Shown here piece after piece: positions 1-11,914 of a stretch of 64,000 nt of DNA. The translations under genes and the position numbers were made by a program. The notes beneath the pieces were generated by a model. That model did not search any database. It was not told the origin of the DNA and was given only the letters and a program-made list of their open reading frames with translations. Numbering within the stretch: the first letter of the stretch is position 1; every line of letters begins with the position of its first letter. The stretch comes from Holacanthus passer (lineage: Eukaryota > Chordata > Actinopteri > Pomacanthidae), in the NCBI GenBank assembly GCA_025331565.1, contig JAFREQ010000166.1, forward strand, positions 937,989 through 1,001,988, written 5' to 3'.

Positions 1-739
1 AATTCATTATATATAATAGGTCAGCAGAAATTCGTCAGAGACCTTTATTTTGGACTGTTGTGGCCTTTGGAATCATCTTAAACAGATCAGACAACTGATT
101 TGTTTTCCATCTGTTTTGTGGCCTTTGTTGTTAACCAATCTATTCTCCAGAGTCAGCGATCAATAACTGCTAACATGCATCAAGATTGACCCTTGATTAT
201 CCAATTTGTCCAGATGTCCTCAGGGCTCAGCTGTGTGTGAGGGGGAGCCTGCCAACGTGCTCTTTTGCAATCCTCTCAACTACAGAAAAGAAATACAGAT
301 TCCTGTGACACAAAGAAACGCTGACATGTATTGAGTTTTATTTTGTTCTTAAATTTGCTGTGCATGTACACATCTGCATATATAGATATACATATATATG
401 TTCATGGATCACTATAGCTCTTCACGGTCACACCTCCCACCTCATATCATATCTGGTTATATCTGGTATTACCGATAGATCTTTCATGGTTGAAGTATGT
501 CTGTGAAGGTTCTCAGTCATCCAGGTCATGGTATACAAGTGCAAGTTGAATCAAAGGCAACTGGACTTGGTGTAAAAGCTTCATGGTTGAAGCTTTTAAT
601 CACTGTTTCCTCTCCTCTGAGCATTTATTTAATATGTCTGCAGTTTAAACTGAAGACCATTACCTTATCTGTCCATCAGAGGGAGGCTTCAACGCCCTAG
701 CTTCTTCTGACTGCAAATTTTATTTTAAATGGTTTGGTA
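1..739. other. No gene seen
   Basis: AT-rich intergenic or intronic sequence with a short ATAT run near 380-400. No feature I can support. Confidence 0.5.
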
Positions 740-1531
740 AGCAGTGGTGGGTTGCCATACGGGTCTATCCTCGGGCCATTACCGTTTACATTATACATAA
801 ATAACTGATCCTAATCAATACTTCAATGTCCATTTTTTTGCTGATAATACAATCTTGTATGTCATAGGCTTCACCCAAGCCCAGGCCCGGACTCGTCTTC
901 AGTCTGGTGCTTTCCATTAATCACTCCTTAATCACAAACTAGTTTTAATTGCAGAAAAGACAAAGTACATGGTATTCTCCACCTCCACTAGTGACTCTGA
1001 CTATCTGCCATTAATAGTTTAAATGGCACTCAATATGGGTGCCACCTTGCTGAGTCATACAAACAGTTGGCTTTTGCTTTGGCAGAGTATCTTTCAGATT
1101 CAGATTCAACATTTGCCTCAAAAATCAAACTAGGCTTTTTGTATAAATTAAAGGAAGTTCATCTTATTCCAACTGTAAAACTATTTTGCAGTCACCCTAC
1201 ATGTCTGTCCTTGACTATGGAGATATTCTGTATTGTCATGATACCCTATCAAAATTCAGTAATGTATTACGCTTTATTACAAGTGACAAATTTTAATACT
1301 CTGCAATTACTGTAAAATGCTCAACCTAGTGTCTTACAATTTAAAAAAAACTAAAGATTAATTTGATATTTTTTGTGATTCTTGTAACTGGTTTTATTAA
1401 TTCCTTGGTTATTTTGTAGTTCTGTGTGTATTTGTTTGATGATTGTATTAATATTTCTTGTTCTCAGATCTCTTGGAAAAGAGATCTTAATCTAAATGAG
1501 ACTGCCTGATTAAATAAAGATTAAATAAATA
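740..1531 (+). mobile_element. Decayed non-LTR retrotransposon (L2/CR1-like LINE), 3' half
   Basis: Across frames one reads GSILGPLPFTLYINN, FADNTILYV (the reverse transcriptase YADD region), LVLIAEKTKYMVFS and SVLDYGDILYCHDTLSKF, all standard blocks of the C-terminal RT of fish L2/CR1-type LINEs. The 3' end has the usual AGATCTTAATCT...ATGAGACT tail and GATTAAATAAA repeats at about 1,510-1,531. Frameshifts and stops make it inactive. Confidence 0.8.
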
Positions 1532-2174
1532 TATAATTATTCATCACTGTGTTCCTTGTTTTCATTCATGGTTGCATGTAACGTTCATTTGTGTGTTGAG
1601 TAGTTGTAAGTCGTGTGTGAAGTTAGTGGTTTCTGTGTACAGTAACATACCATTTCAGATTGCAGATAATATTTCATTTATAAAGAACTGTGAGTTGGGG
1701 CATTTGACTTTATTACGGTGACTGTGTACGAGTCAAGTAGTCCCTTCTGTAAGGGTGATGCCTCAAGGTAAAATGCCTCAAGTCTTCTAGAACCAGATCA
1801 GGTAAAGTGTGGCACACTTGACTCAGGTGTACTGTATTTATTTATTTATTTATCCACCTGTGAGTCCCACAGGGCTTCCTCTATCCCTTGCTAATCCCAC
1901 AGCACGAGGTAGGCTAACATCTTTACAGACGGCACACACAGCTGGACGTGAAAGGTCAGCATGGATATAGGAATACTTGGGAGGCAGAAGAGGAGGGATG
2001 AGGAGATCAAGGAGTCTGTACTGCAAGTCTAAAGCAAGGATGGTGGTTCAAATATGTAGTACTGGAGTTCACCAAGATGTTGTGGAAAAAGTGGTTATTT
2101 TAGTTGTTTGGGAGAGAGTGAGAATACTAATCAGTCATCAAGTGAGAAGCTGGTAGTGTTGAATGATGGATCCG

Positions 2175-2300
2175 TCTAACTATCTCAAAACTACTCTCCA
2201 GATTGACAATTTCTTGTGAATATTCATGGTCTCCAGATGATGAACCCTAATGACTTTGATAACCCCCTGACCTTTCCTCTAGTGCAATCGCCAGACCAAA
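2175..2300 (+). repeat. Dispersed fish repeat fragment
   Basis: Contains ATTCATGGTCTCCAGATGAT, AACCCTAATGACTTTGATAA and CTGACCTTTCCTCTAGTGC. The same string of words occurs at 17,055-17,200. It belongs to a repeat I have seen often in percomorph DNA; class unknown. Confidence 0.6.
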
Positions 2301-3201
2301 AGTTTCCTAAGAGTCTACAGACATGCCAGCCAATCTGTGACTGTGCTCTGAGCTAAGTGCCTAATAATAAAATGGCCTGCTCGTGTCTTCACTCTGAACA
2401 GCTACACATAAGGATCAGTGACTGAACAGATTGTGTTTACAGTACTGCACTAAAAGCCTGTGACATTTCCATCTAAGCCAATATGTTTTGCTGTTCTCTG
2501 TCTGTGGTTGCTTTGACACAGTTGTGCAGCTCACAACATATCCAGTTCATGAACGCATTTCCATTTGTTCACAGTCTGGCACTACTTTGCTGCTGCACAG
2601 GAAGTGATGGTATTAGAGAGTTAAGCTTTTTCTTTTTTTGCAATACAGAATAATAATTCTGTGGTTCTCACAGTACTGTTTGTTTGATTGACAAGTGATT
2701 TCTGGATATTACAGTGTAAAAGATCCCCACAACAAAGACGCAAAGTAGACACTACCAAGTCACTATTACAAGGTTCTTTGAAGGCATCAGTGATCTTCAA
2801 ATTCCAAATGCAAAGCTCCTCCTGTCCCAATAGAAGTCAACAAAATCTTTTTGGCGCAGGACCTAAATTCTACTAAATCCAGACAAATGAAACCTCATCG
2901 AACACAAACAGAACAGAACACTGTTACTGTGGAATTCAAACTAATGTGGAGAGACACCACTGAGCATTGTGCTGCAAACTCATGACTCCAATAGTCCAAT
3001 TTTTTTTTCACACACTTAAATTTTACAGCTGTTGATACAGACAAAACTGCTGAAAAGCAAATAAGCAAGTGTGGGATAGCTGTAAAATGGAGGTTTAGTT
3101 GAAGAGCTTTATTTCCTCAGCTGATTCTATTAGTCTTCAGCAAGCCTCAGGATGCATTATGGCTATTATACCATGAAAGAACCTGAGAGAAGGATAGAGA
3201 G

Positions 3202-3204
<3 letters not shown>

Positions 3205-3240
<36 letters not shown>
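3205..3240. repeat. (GA)n microsatellite
   Basis: About 15 uninterrupted GA units after GAAAGAAAGA. Confidence 0.95.
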
Positions 3241-3244
<4 letters not shown>

Positions 3245-6200
3245 GTTTAATTTCTGACTACTGAAACAACTGAGAGAACTGACCACCATATTGCTCTTGC
3301 TGAAGAACGAACCCACACAGTCCACTCATGGTCAGAGTGGACTTAGATAGCAGTGATCTTTATCTAACAGACCATCTTGGCTGGATAAATAATAGAAGGA
3401 CAAGGAGGGATAAAAGACTTGATTCAATTTGTGTCAGAGCTTAGCTAATCTGGGTATTTTGCCAATCTGGAAAAGGATCCAACCGTAGGTAGAATTAATA
3501 ACATGACAGTGAAAGTATAGGTGTAACTAATATCGTCACTGATAATGTAGACCACTTGCACATCATAATAGAAGGCAGTCACTTTGTCATACGTGACAAA
3601 AAATCAAAACGTCTTCCATGACAAATGTTTATTATCGATTTGATTCCATATTTCTACTTTGTGATCTACCAACCTCCACTCTTTTCACTTCAGTCCTACA
3701 CCAGACATTTCTCCTGACTCTTCTCTTCTGTATCCTACTCTGCTCTCCTCTCCTTTTTGTGAATCTACTCTGTTTCATTGCTTATTGAGATGGAGAACAT
3801 GTGATCAGTCAGCTGACTGAATTCATGATCGCCCAAGGACAGGACAGTAAAACACCCAGCATCATGACCAGCTGGAGGGCCCACCCTGCTCACCGGTGTC
3901 TCCTGCATCTTAAAGTAGAATTGTTTGGCCTCGCTGCTTCATGTTTTTATCATTGAAAGTGGATAGGCTGTTATACTGTTTAGTGGCTCACCTTGTGTTC
4001 TGTTTGTGGGCTTCAGTCAGTCTGTCCTTTTCCCTTTTTAATTTTCTTGGGCTTCTTAGTGTAGTAGCAGCAAGAACTCCCTGCTGTCATGTGTTAAACA
4101 GTGTTTTTTGTTTTTTTAAGGTAGATAACAACTGAAGTCTGTATATATGAAGTAGAAGCATTCAGTGTCGTGTGAAAAATCTAATGATCACTACAATTCC
4201 GGTTTGCTGCTTCTAAGTCTAATTGTTTCTTTTTGTGGACCAAAATTCTCATGATCCCCGCTGTTTAAGCTTTCATGTCAACTTTGAGTTAAGTGTTATA
4301 TTTTAAAGAGCCTGTGGAGTTCCATGTTGGGCTGTTACACAGAAACTGAAGCCATTTATTCTGTTGTTTTATCAGAACCAAATCTACCATAGGGCCACGT
4401 GGACTCCATGTCTAAGGTAGAGAAACTGATCTAATTTCTCCACAGGTGCAATAGAACTTAATTTAATTTACAGCCTCCAAACATATTTATTTCCAATCAC
4501 TGCCATTCACTGGTGTCTGGCGGGACATTGGAAATGTTTTAACCTATGACCCCTTTCACAGTATTTAGTCATTCAGTCATTAATTTTACCCAGAGAGAGA
4601 AGTCTTACAAACCTGGTGGTCTCAGAAGTACACAAGTGTGTGTGAGAAAGACAAAGTGAAAGACACACAAAACAAAGTGTTGATGTGTTTGTTTCTATGT
4701 CTTGAACCACAGTAGAAAATACAGCTGCTAATTTTTGGATTTGATTAGTTTCACAGTCTGTATAAAAACACACCTCAAAATTATATTAACTAGGGAACTA
4801 AAATGAACTGATTTCAGCTTAATGATGAGGCATTTTTAGATCATCACAGGTTCTACAGGGTTTTAGGTTGGAAAATAATCTCAGCTCAAAACGTAAATGC
4901 CTAAACTTCAATGAACAGCAATGGAATGACAATTAAAGTTTTCAGTTAGTGAAAGCTGTAATTGGGAAACAATTGGTTCACGTGCCTTGTTTCTGTGGTG
5001 TTCATGTATCGATATACTAGAAATCACATTTAACTCTTGTAGTTCCTGAAGTTATAATGTAGTACAATGGAAGGAAATAATGATCTTCAACTGAATACTT
5101 AGACTTGGACTATAGAGTACCCCTGTTATGGAAGAAAACTCATTTAATTCAATTAAATTTTGAGCTAAAACTTTAAGTAAAAAAAACAGGTTACTGAAAT
5201 TGGAATGAATTTAGACACCAAAACTCCAGATTAAAACTTTCAATTTCCAGCTACCAAGGATAAACAATCAGGCCTGAATAAAAGTGATCGCACCTCTGTC
5301 CGATGACGTTATGTTCTATCAGTGATGTGCTCTAGGCAGCTTATTTATTCGAAATACAAGAAGGAAAGGTATTCTTGTTTATCCTGATGTTCAACTTTGA
5401 ATTTTTATCTTCAGTTTTGGCAGACTTGAATTTTTAGATCAGAGTTTCAGCAGCTTGATTAAAGCAGTCTGTAGTGACTGTATTTCACAATAAGGTCTTC
5501 AGTTGATACTATAAGATTAAAATTGTTACAGCTACTAATTGCTTCCATAAAACAGAATTAGTGACAGTTCTGCTGCACATGTGAAGCTGCTGATGTTGAT
5601 GTTCTGCTCTGTGGCCGCATCTTACTATACTATACTTACTACCCACAGGAAATGGTTCACACACCACAATGTCCACAATGTCAGTGAAACCCAATGCCAG
5701 GCAAACAGAACCACAAACAGGCATGGTCACAGTCTCAATACTGTCAATGTACCGAATTGTAAGTTATTAATTCATTTCTTTAAGAAGAAAACAGCAGATT
5801 GATCTTGTTAATGACATCAGATTTCAGCACAGACGAAAATCTGTTCACAATTTTCCATCCATTTAGTCTCATCCTAGTCTTGCTGCCTGCTACATTTTGT
5901 GGCTTTTATGACATTTATGATTTGCTGTTGCTTCCTATTTTGGTAATCTTTTGCATGTTTAACTATAGTTAATGTTCATCGTGATATTTTCCCATCAGCG
6001 CTGAGCTGAGATTTTGTAAAAAATAATGAAAATACTCCACTACACAATATCTTTATCACACACACTGTCTCTGTCCTCCACTATAAATAGACAGAAGGAA
6101 GTTTTACCATTCTAATATGTCATGCGTCTGACTCGTTACATTGCCGCAGCACCTCAGACATTTCTATCAAGTAAATTTAGATACTACAAATACAACCCAC

Positions 6201-8702
6201 AAATATCTGCAAGGAGCAGAACAAGCTTCATATAACAACAAAGCTAACGCTAGCTGAGCTAGCACTGCAGTATAAACATACAAAAAAACAACATGAAAAA
6301 GTTACTGTTATTAATTGGCTTCAAACAAGGGTTAACATTCACAATTTCTCTTGACTGTCCCTCAATATTACAACATTAGTCCAACATTGTGACCAGAATG
6401 CAGGAATAGCCACATTAGCAGAGCAACATGCTACCAGCAAGTTTGATAGGCGAGCCTACAAAACAAAGAGTAAAACTACAACAAATTAAAAAATGGCCAA
6501 ACTTACAGCTTCCAAGTCTGAAGTCAAGTCACTGACAGCTGGTATCAATCCATTCTTGAGCCATTACTGACCCTTGTTGACAAAGCAGTCTGGCAGAGTA
6601 AAATGCACACCATTTTCCAGTCATGGTGGGGATATTTCCATCACATTTCCATGAAAAATAAAGTTAATCTACTTGTTCTTTAAAGCCTCCAGATGAAGAC
6701 TGTTGTGTTGGTTCTTGGCGCCAACAACAGAGAAATCAGCATGCTTTGCTCATACCTTCTACATCCTTGTGTTACTGCTCTTAGTGAGCGACAAAGTGGT
6801 AGTTTATGAGTAAATTAATGTGGTTGGTGTCTTAGGTCATTGTGTAATTTCACAGCTTAAGTACTGAGATAAGAACTAAACGTCATTTTTAAAGCAAGAA
6901 AATAGTTTTTCCGTTCTTTTCGTACCTTAAAGTTTAGCAGAGAGCAAGATAACATTACTAACATGGTTCCTTATCACAGGGGGTTTCACATACTAGAAAC
7001 AAACACACTCATGAATACCAGAGTCGAATATTTACCACAGAACATCATCTGTTATAAATCATCAAAGAGGAATTGCCTCTGATATGCAAGCAGGAGGAAG
7101 TGCCAGTTATCCCCACAGAATTTTTTTACATCAACACATTCAGTCACATCTAGTGAACCCTGCAGCTAATTACACTTTACCAACATCTAACAGGCTTCAA
7201 ATGACACAGATTAAATGACAGTATTTCCCCTGTGTAGTCAAACCAGTTTAAGTCAAACCAGATCAAGATAATTATGTTTAAACAAAGCAGGTGAGTTTTG
7301 TTGTTTTCTACACTACACAAGAAGCTCCTATCACAGAGCATTAAGACTTCCAGTCCAGTTGACATGTCACATTCAAAAGGTGTTCAGTGAAATGGAAGAC
7401 TGTGCTCTGTATGATAAGACAGCAAACCTCAAAGAAACCAGACCTGACTGAAGTACAAAATCAGCTGCAATTGCAGTTCTGTGTATTGGTTTATACAGTA
7501 TTCAGTTGTAGCTTGAGCTGACATCTCTACACTCATAGGGCAGGTTTAACAGCAAATTGATGTGTTATGTTATGTCCAGTGAAATGCGCTTTAACAAAGT
7601 TAATGGACAGGACTGAATGAAGAAGTTTATCACATTAGCCTCTCAAAGGATATAGTTGACATTCTATGTTTTAGTTATTGTCAACAAATTCAATGAAAAG
7701 ACCAAAACCAATCATGTGTTAGTCTGGCACTCAATACTTTTTGACAACTTTGCTTGTTGCTCTCAGTCCCAAGTCCTTTGGTTCTTATAAATTTTTGCCT
7801 TTTTGGTGTGAAATTTGAAAGCAAATTCCTCAGTGATCCAGCATTGCACAATGGTCATGCTGGAAAGTAAGCAAAAGTTAAGTTGTTTGTCTTTGCAAAA
7901 TATTTGCTTCTAGAAGTTTGGTAACACATGTAGTGACTACATGGAGTCTTGAAGATATGACATTATGTAATAATACTGTTATAAATCCTGCTTTAGCTGA
8001 TGTACCATTGATAAATCACACAAGTTTATGCTTATCAAACATTTGCTGTCAAAGCATCTCATAAAGTCTCAAAGAATCCAAATCACTTCACTTCTCAGTG
8101 GCGGTTTCCTGATATTTTCATCTTGCATGCATTTGTGTTTGTGTCTTTCTTGATGTTTTCACCCATCATATTGTCTGACTTTGTTTGAGTATTTTTCTAT
8201 TGTCTGCATCTTTCACTGTTGAGCTACTGCTTCAAATGAACACAATTCATTTTAGTGAAACAAAGTTATTTCTGCAACATTAATATAATATCTGAAAATG
8301 TGCCTTGTAACAGAAGGACCCATTCTGGTGTCATCATTTCGTCCACCACAGGCTAAAGCTAGTCTATATTTTTTGTCCTAAAAAAGCCTGACAAAAATCA
8401 TGATTATCTTACTTCCTCGCCGCTCGGCCAACTCAGAGCCCAGACAACATGGAGATGATGCAGCTGAGCGCAACACCGCACCAGCTGCTAACTTGTAGAA
8501 AAGGGTGTGATCACATTCCACAGTCACAGATGCACCAATTGCATTTCCTTGTTAAAACCCCTTTTTTTGCCTCTACATCCGTAAACCTTTCCTGTCTCTC
8601 TCAGTTCAGCCTGCAGCCTGTCACATGCCGACAAAAGTCAGCGAACGGCTCTCTTGACAAACTGCCCTAACAAACATCCTGTTGAGTGTCTGAGCTCCTT
8701 AC

Positions 8703-8960
8703 CTCTCAGTGGCTCCTCAGCTGATTCAACTGTGTGAGATCCTGAGGGAGATACGCGCCGTCCAGAGCAGCTGACCAGCGGCCCTGCATCCACACCCACA
8801 GACTGACTGACTGACTGACGCTGTGACTGAGTGGGAGGCTGGATGACTGGATGACTGACTACCATTCGGCTGGAGGCAGCAGAGCAGAAAGCCACTCCCC
8901 TCACCGACCGGCTGACTCGCTGCCTGGCTGGAGGGATGGATGATGACTATTTTAACAGCT
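8703..8960 (-). promoter_or_regulatory. Second candidate minus-strand first exon / alternative promoter
   Basis: Relatively CpG-rich (CGCGCCGTCC, CACCGACCGG) and ends on the minus strand in CACTGAGAG|GTAAGGAGC, again a consensus donor. It is followed upstream by a degenerate CTGA/CTAA tetranucleotide array. It could be an alternative first exon of the same unseen gene as the 36.4-kb candidate. Confidence 0.35.
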
Positions 8961-9355
8961 CTGCCTTGCTCACTGTCTTACTCGCTAACTTGTCATAAAA
9001 ACTAACTCCCGAATGGACCAACTAAACAAATAACTGAATAACTAAATGACTGACCAAACAACAATAAAATTATTGTTAAAAACTAATTGACTGCAAACTA
9101 AAACACTATGATCAACAACAACTAACTAACTAACTAACTGAATGACTAAATGCTCAACTTATGAAGAAATAACAAAATGAGCAACAGCCTGACTGAATGA
9201 CTTGCTGTCAAGTTCACTGTCTGCTCAGTTGTTGACTGATAAACCAGTCCAGATCTGTCTGACAAACTGATTTCCTGACTGCAAATGTAGTACTCACTGT
9301 CTTACAAGCTGAATGGTTGGCTGACTGGTTAACTGGCCGGCTGGTTAGTTACCTA
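8795..9355. repeat. Degenerate tetranucleotide array (CTGA/CTAA type)
   Basis: Dense in ACTGACTG, AACTAACT, GAATGACT and related words, with pure runs at about 8,800-8,820 and 9,121-9,140 and diverged sequence between. It looks like an old expanded tetranucleotide satellite. Confidence 0.6.
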
Positions 9356-9477
9356 CTGGAGTCCAGATGCACTTTTGAGGGTCTTCACTTTTGGCTTTTC
9401 TCTCTTCTTCACTTCTATTTTCTGCTTCTCTCTGTCTCTCTGTGTAATGAGAGGGTGGGGCCGAGCTACAGTAAGCT

Positions 9478-9478
<1 letters not shown>

Positions 9479-9535
<57 letters not shown>
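9479..9535. repeat. (AC)n microsatellite
   Basis: About 28 uninterrupted AC units. A TG-rich run lies close by at about 9,596-9,622. Confidence 0.97.
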
Positions 9536-9538
<3 letters not shown>

Positions 9539-9555
9539 CTTATCAGTTAGTAAGT

Positions 9556-10544
9556 GGAGAGCAGGGCAGCCTCAGGTCATGCTGGTGGAGGAAGCTGTGT
9601 GTGTGTGTGCGTGTGTGCGTGTGGTAAAACAGGAAGTAGAAAGAAGAAGAAATGACACAGGACAGCCCCAGGTAAATTCTTGAATGCAGGAAATGCATTC
9701 TGTATTTCATCTCATCCGAAGCCAAGACAAAACTAAGTCTTCTACATTTTTCAAAATTCACAGCAACTTCAAATTGTATTGTGAATAAACTAAAACAAAT
9801 ATTATTAGTTGATGTTTATGCAGTGGGAGGAGCAGCTGGTTTTCCCACTGTAGTATTGTGTACTGTAATATTCTGTTCAGTAACTAACTAGAATTTGCAT
9901 AGGGCCATGTTAGATGTTGTATTTTCACATAACAAGAGAAACTACTGAGAGAGAGAACTCTTCTTTACTTTGGTTCCTCAAAATTCCCTTTGGATTGCAA
10001 ATCACTCAACGTGACACTGGAGCAGGACAGCATCAAATATATACCTGGGTGTCTGGCCATTTCCGAGCCAGCTGACAGACTTCGGCTGTTGCAGACAGCG
10101 TCAAAAATTAACTTTTGAATCACCGGTCAAGAGGATGTGTAGATGGGAAAAAAAATCCACCAGTCAAGCATAATTTTACCAGCCTAAATAATAAATTGCC
10201 TTTTTGTGTCACATGTATATTCATCTCAGAACATTACATTAAGATAATAAGGTATTTATCAATGGTAAATCAGTTCAAGCCTAAGTACAAGTTAAGCAGC
10301 TTTAATCTCAAAATTTTACCGAAAAATTTGCTAATAAATGTACTATGGATTAAACATACAAGTATCAGATGCTTAATCATTTGAGCTTAAAAACGTAAAA
10401 CTTAAAAATCAACTTTCTATCACTAGCAGCAGACAGGCAGCAAGTGACAGTTTAAGAGGATTAAAGAGGGTTAAATGAATTTTAAAATGCTCAACTTTGG
10501 CTCCGACGTAGCCGTCTCTCTCTAAACAAGATTACAGAGCGGTT
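9556..10544. other. Gene-free stretch
   Basis: A short TG run at the start, then AT-rich sequence. The 89-residue open frame at 10,115-10,384 is Lys/Ile/Asn-rich and not recognisable. Confidence 0.45.
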
Positions 10545-10745
10545 ACTGATTCTCCACTGATTGGTTACACGTCACAAGTAACAGTGTATCAACACTGACA
10601 CTGCGCGACAGACAGGCAGAGACTGGAGCTGCTCCAGTGAGTGAGCATAGCTGTGTGTCAAAGGCAAGGCCACAGATATTGTCGGCGTTGCAATAAACAT
10701 CGCAATTTTATGATCCATTTCTATGATGGCATGCATACCCAGTTT
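10545..10745 (+). repeat. Unclassified dispersed repeat family (CACAAGTAACAG / TATGATCCATTTCTATGATG), copy 1
   Basis: Shares CAGATATTGT, GTTGCA(A/G)TAAAC and TATGATCCATTTCTATGATG with 32,330-32,530, and GGTTACA(C/T)GTCACAAGTAAC with 33,955-33,992. About 200 bp. Confidence 0.65.
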
Positions 10746-11870
10746 CCCAGTTAGACCACTGAAAATGCCTGACGTAGCCCTAGCCCTATGGGATTTCATT
10801 CAGTGGAGGCAAAAGTGATGGCTTTAAATTCAGTCGTTCTTCCCTAACCCAGTCATTGTGCTCCAGAATAGAAAAACAGCATGCATGGGGGGACATGTCG
10901 CAAGTCAGAGTTCCCAGATGTGCCAGTCTGATGCATAATAGCAGCTGCGTGTCTTTGGCTGGCCGGTAACCATCACAGCTTTATTAGAAATGTCAATCAT
11001 TCACTCTGAGGATAATACAAGGAGACACCTGCAAAGGAGAGGAAGGGTGAAGTGCTTCTCAGTCTTTCTTCCTTCACACAATAACAGCTTTAAATTGATA
11101 CTTGAAAAATTGGTTACCATCACACCGGTAGTTTGGCTCAATTGGTCTGGGCCAAGAGGGACTAAAAATGGTACACTGCTGCTAGTTTATTCAGAAGATC
11201 TATTTTCACCATCAACTCCTGTCTCCTAACTGTAGTGGAGCAGTTTAACCTCAACAGAGTAGATTAAGTTAGAAGGCTAAATTAAAGTTGGTAGTGCAAC
11301 ACAGCTAATAGCTTCCTCCATTTCTTCCTTGGCAGTTCCCATGATCAATCCATGGATTATGTAAATTTTATAGTAGTGCCGCATTTGAAATCAATCCATT
11401 CATCCATTCATGTGTCCAGGCAGTAAGCATCATGCGGCTCATGCCGGTGACCTTTAGGCGATGTTAAAGGCCACCTAACCACAACACCAACAGCTACCAT
11501 GACAAAACAAGATCTACCACTGGCTCTGCAGCAGACAGCAGGAGACAATATTCTGTTACATCAGAATGCATTCATCTCTGTTCTGTTCGGAAAGATGGTC
11601 CCAGGCTTGATCTGGGTGACAGGAACAGAGAATTCCCATTATCCATGATCTTCCATCCATTGTGCAATGGTTATATATATTATATAAAGGCCTACTATTT
11701 CTGTGATAGTGACCGCAATGCAAAACATAACAGTGCATATATAAATGGGAGAAGCCTACAGTTTAGCCGACCATTTCATCTTGTTATTGTTCCTTTTTTG
11801 TTGCGTTGTCACCACTGACCAGGCCAGGGAGTTGGCAACACATAATATTGTGATAATCCATACATCTGTG

Positions 11871-11914
11871 AATTTCCCCACTGAGGGGAGATAAAGGAAT
11901 ATCTTATCTTATAC
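11871..11914 (+). mobile_element. Short 3' end of the same LINE family
   Basis: GAATTTCCCCACTGAGGGGA ... AAGGAATATCTTATCTTA repeats the 3' terminus of the element ending at about 51,003. The rest of the copy is 5'-truncated or unrecognisable. Confidence 0.65.

Larger units (their letters stand above)
1532..8640. other. Gene-free stretch
   Basis: Apart from the repeat at 2,175-2,300 and (GA)n at 3,205 I see only short chance frames. GCTAACGCTAGCTGAGCTAGC near 6,241 is a small palindromic word cluster of the kind found in fish repeats. Confidence 0.5.

Noticed and set aside
9345..9550. Frames containing long Thr-His or Cys-Val repeats
   Set aside because: Translations of the CA/TG microsatellite.
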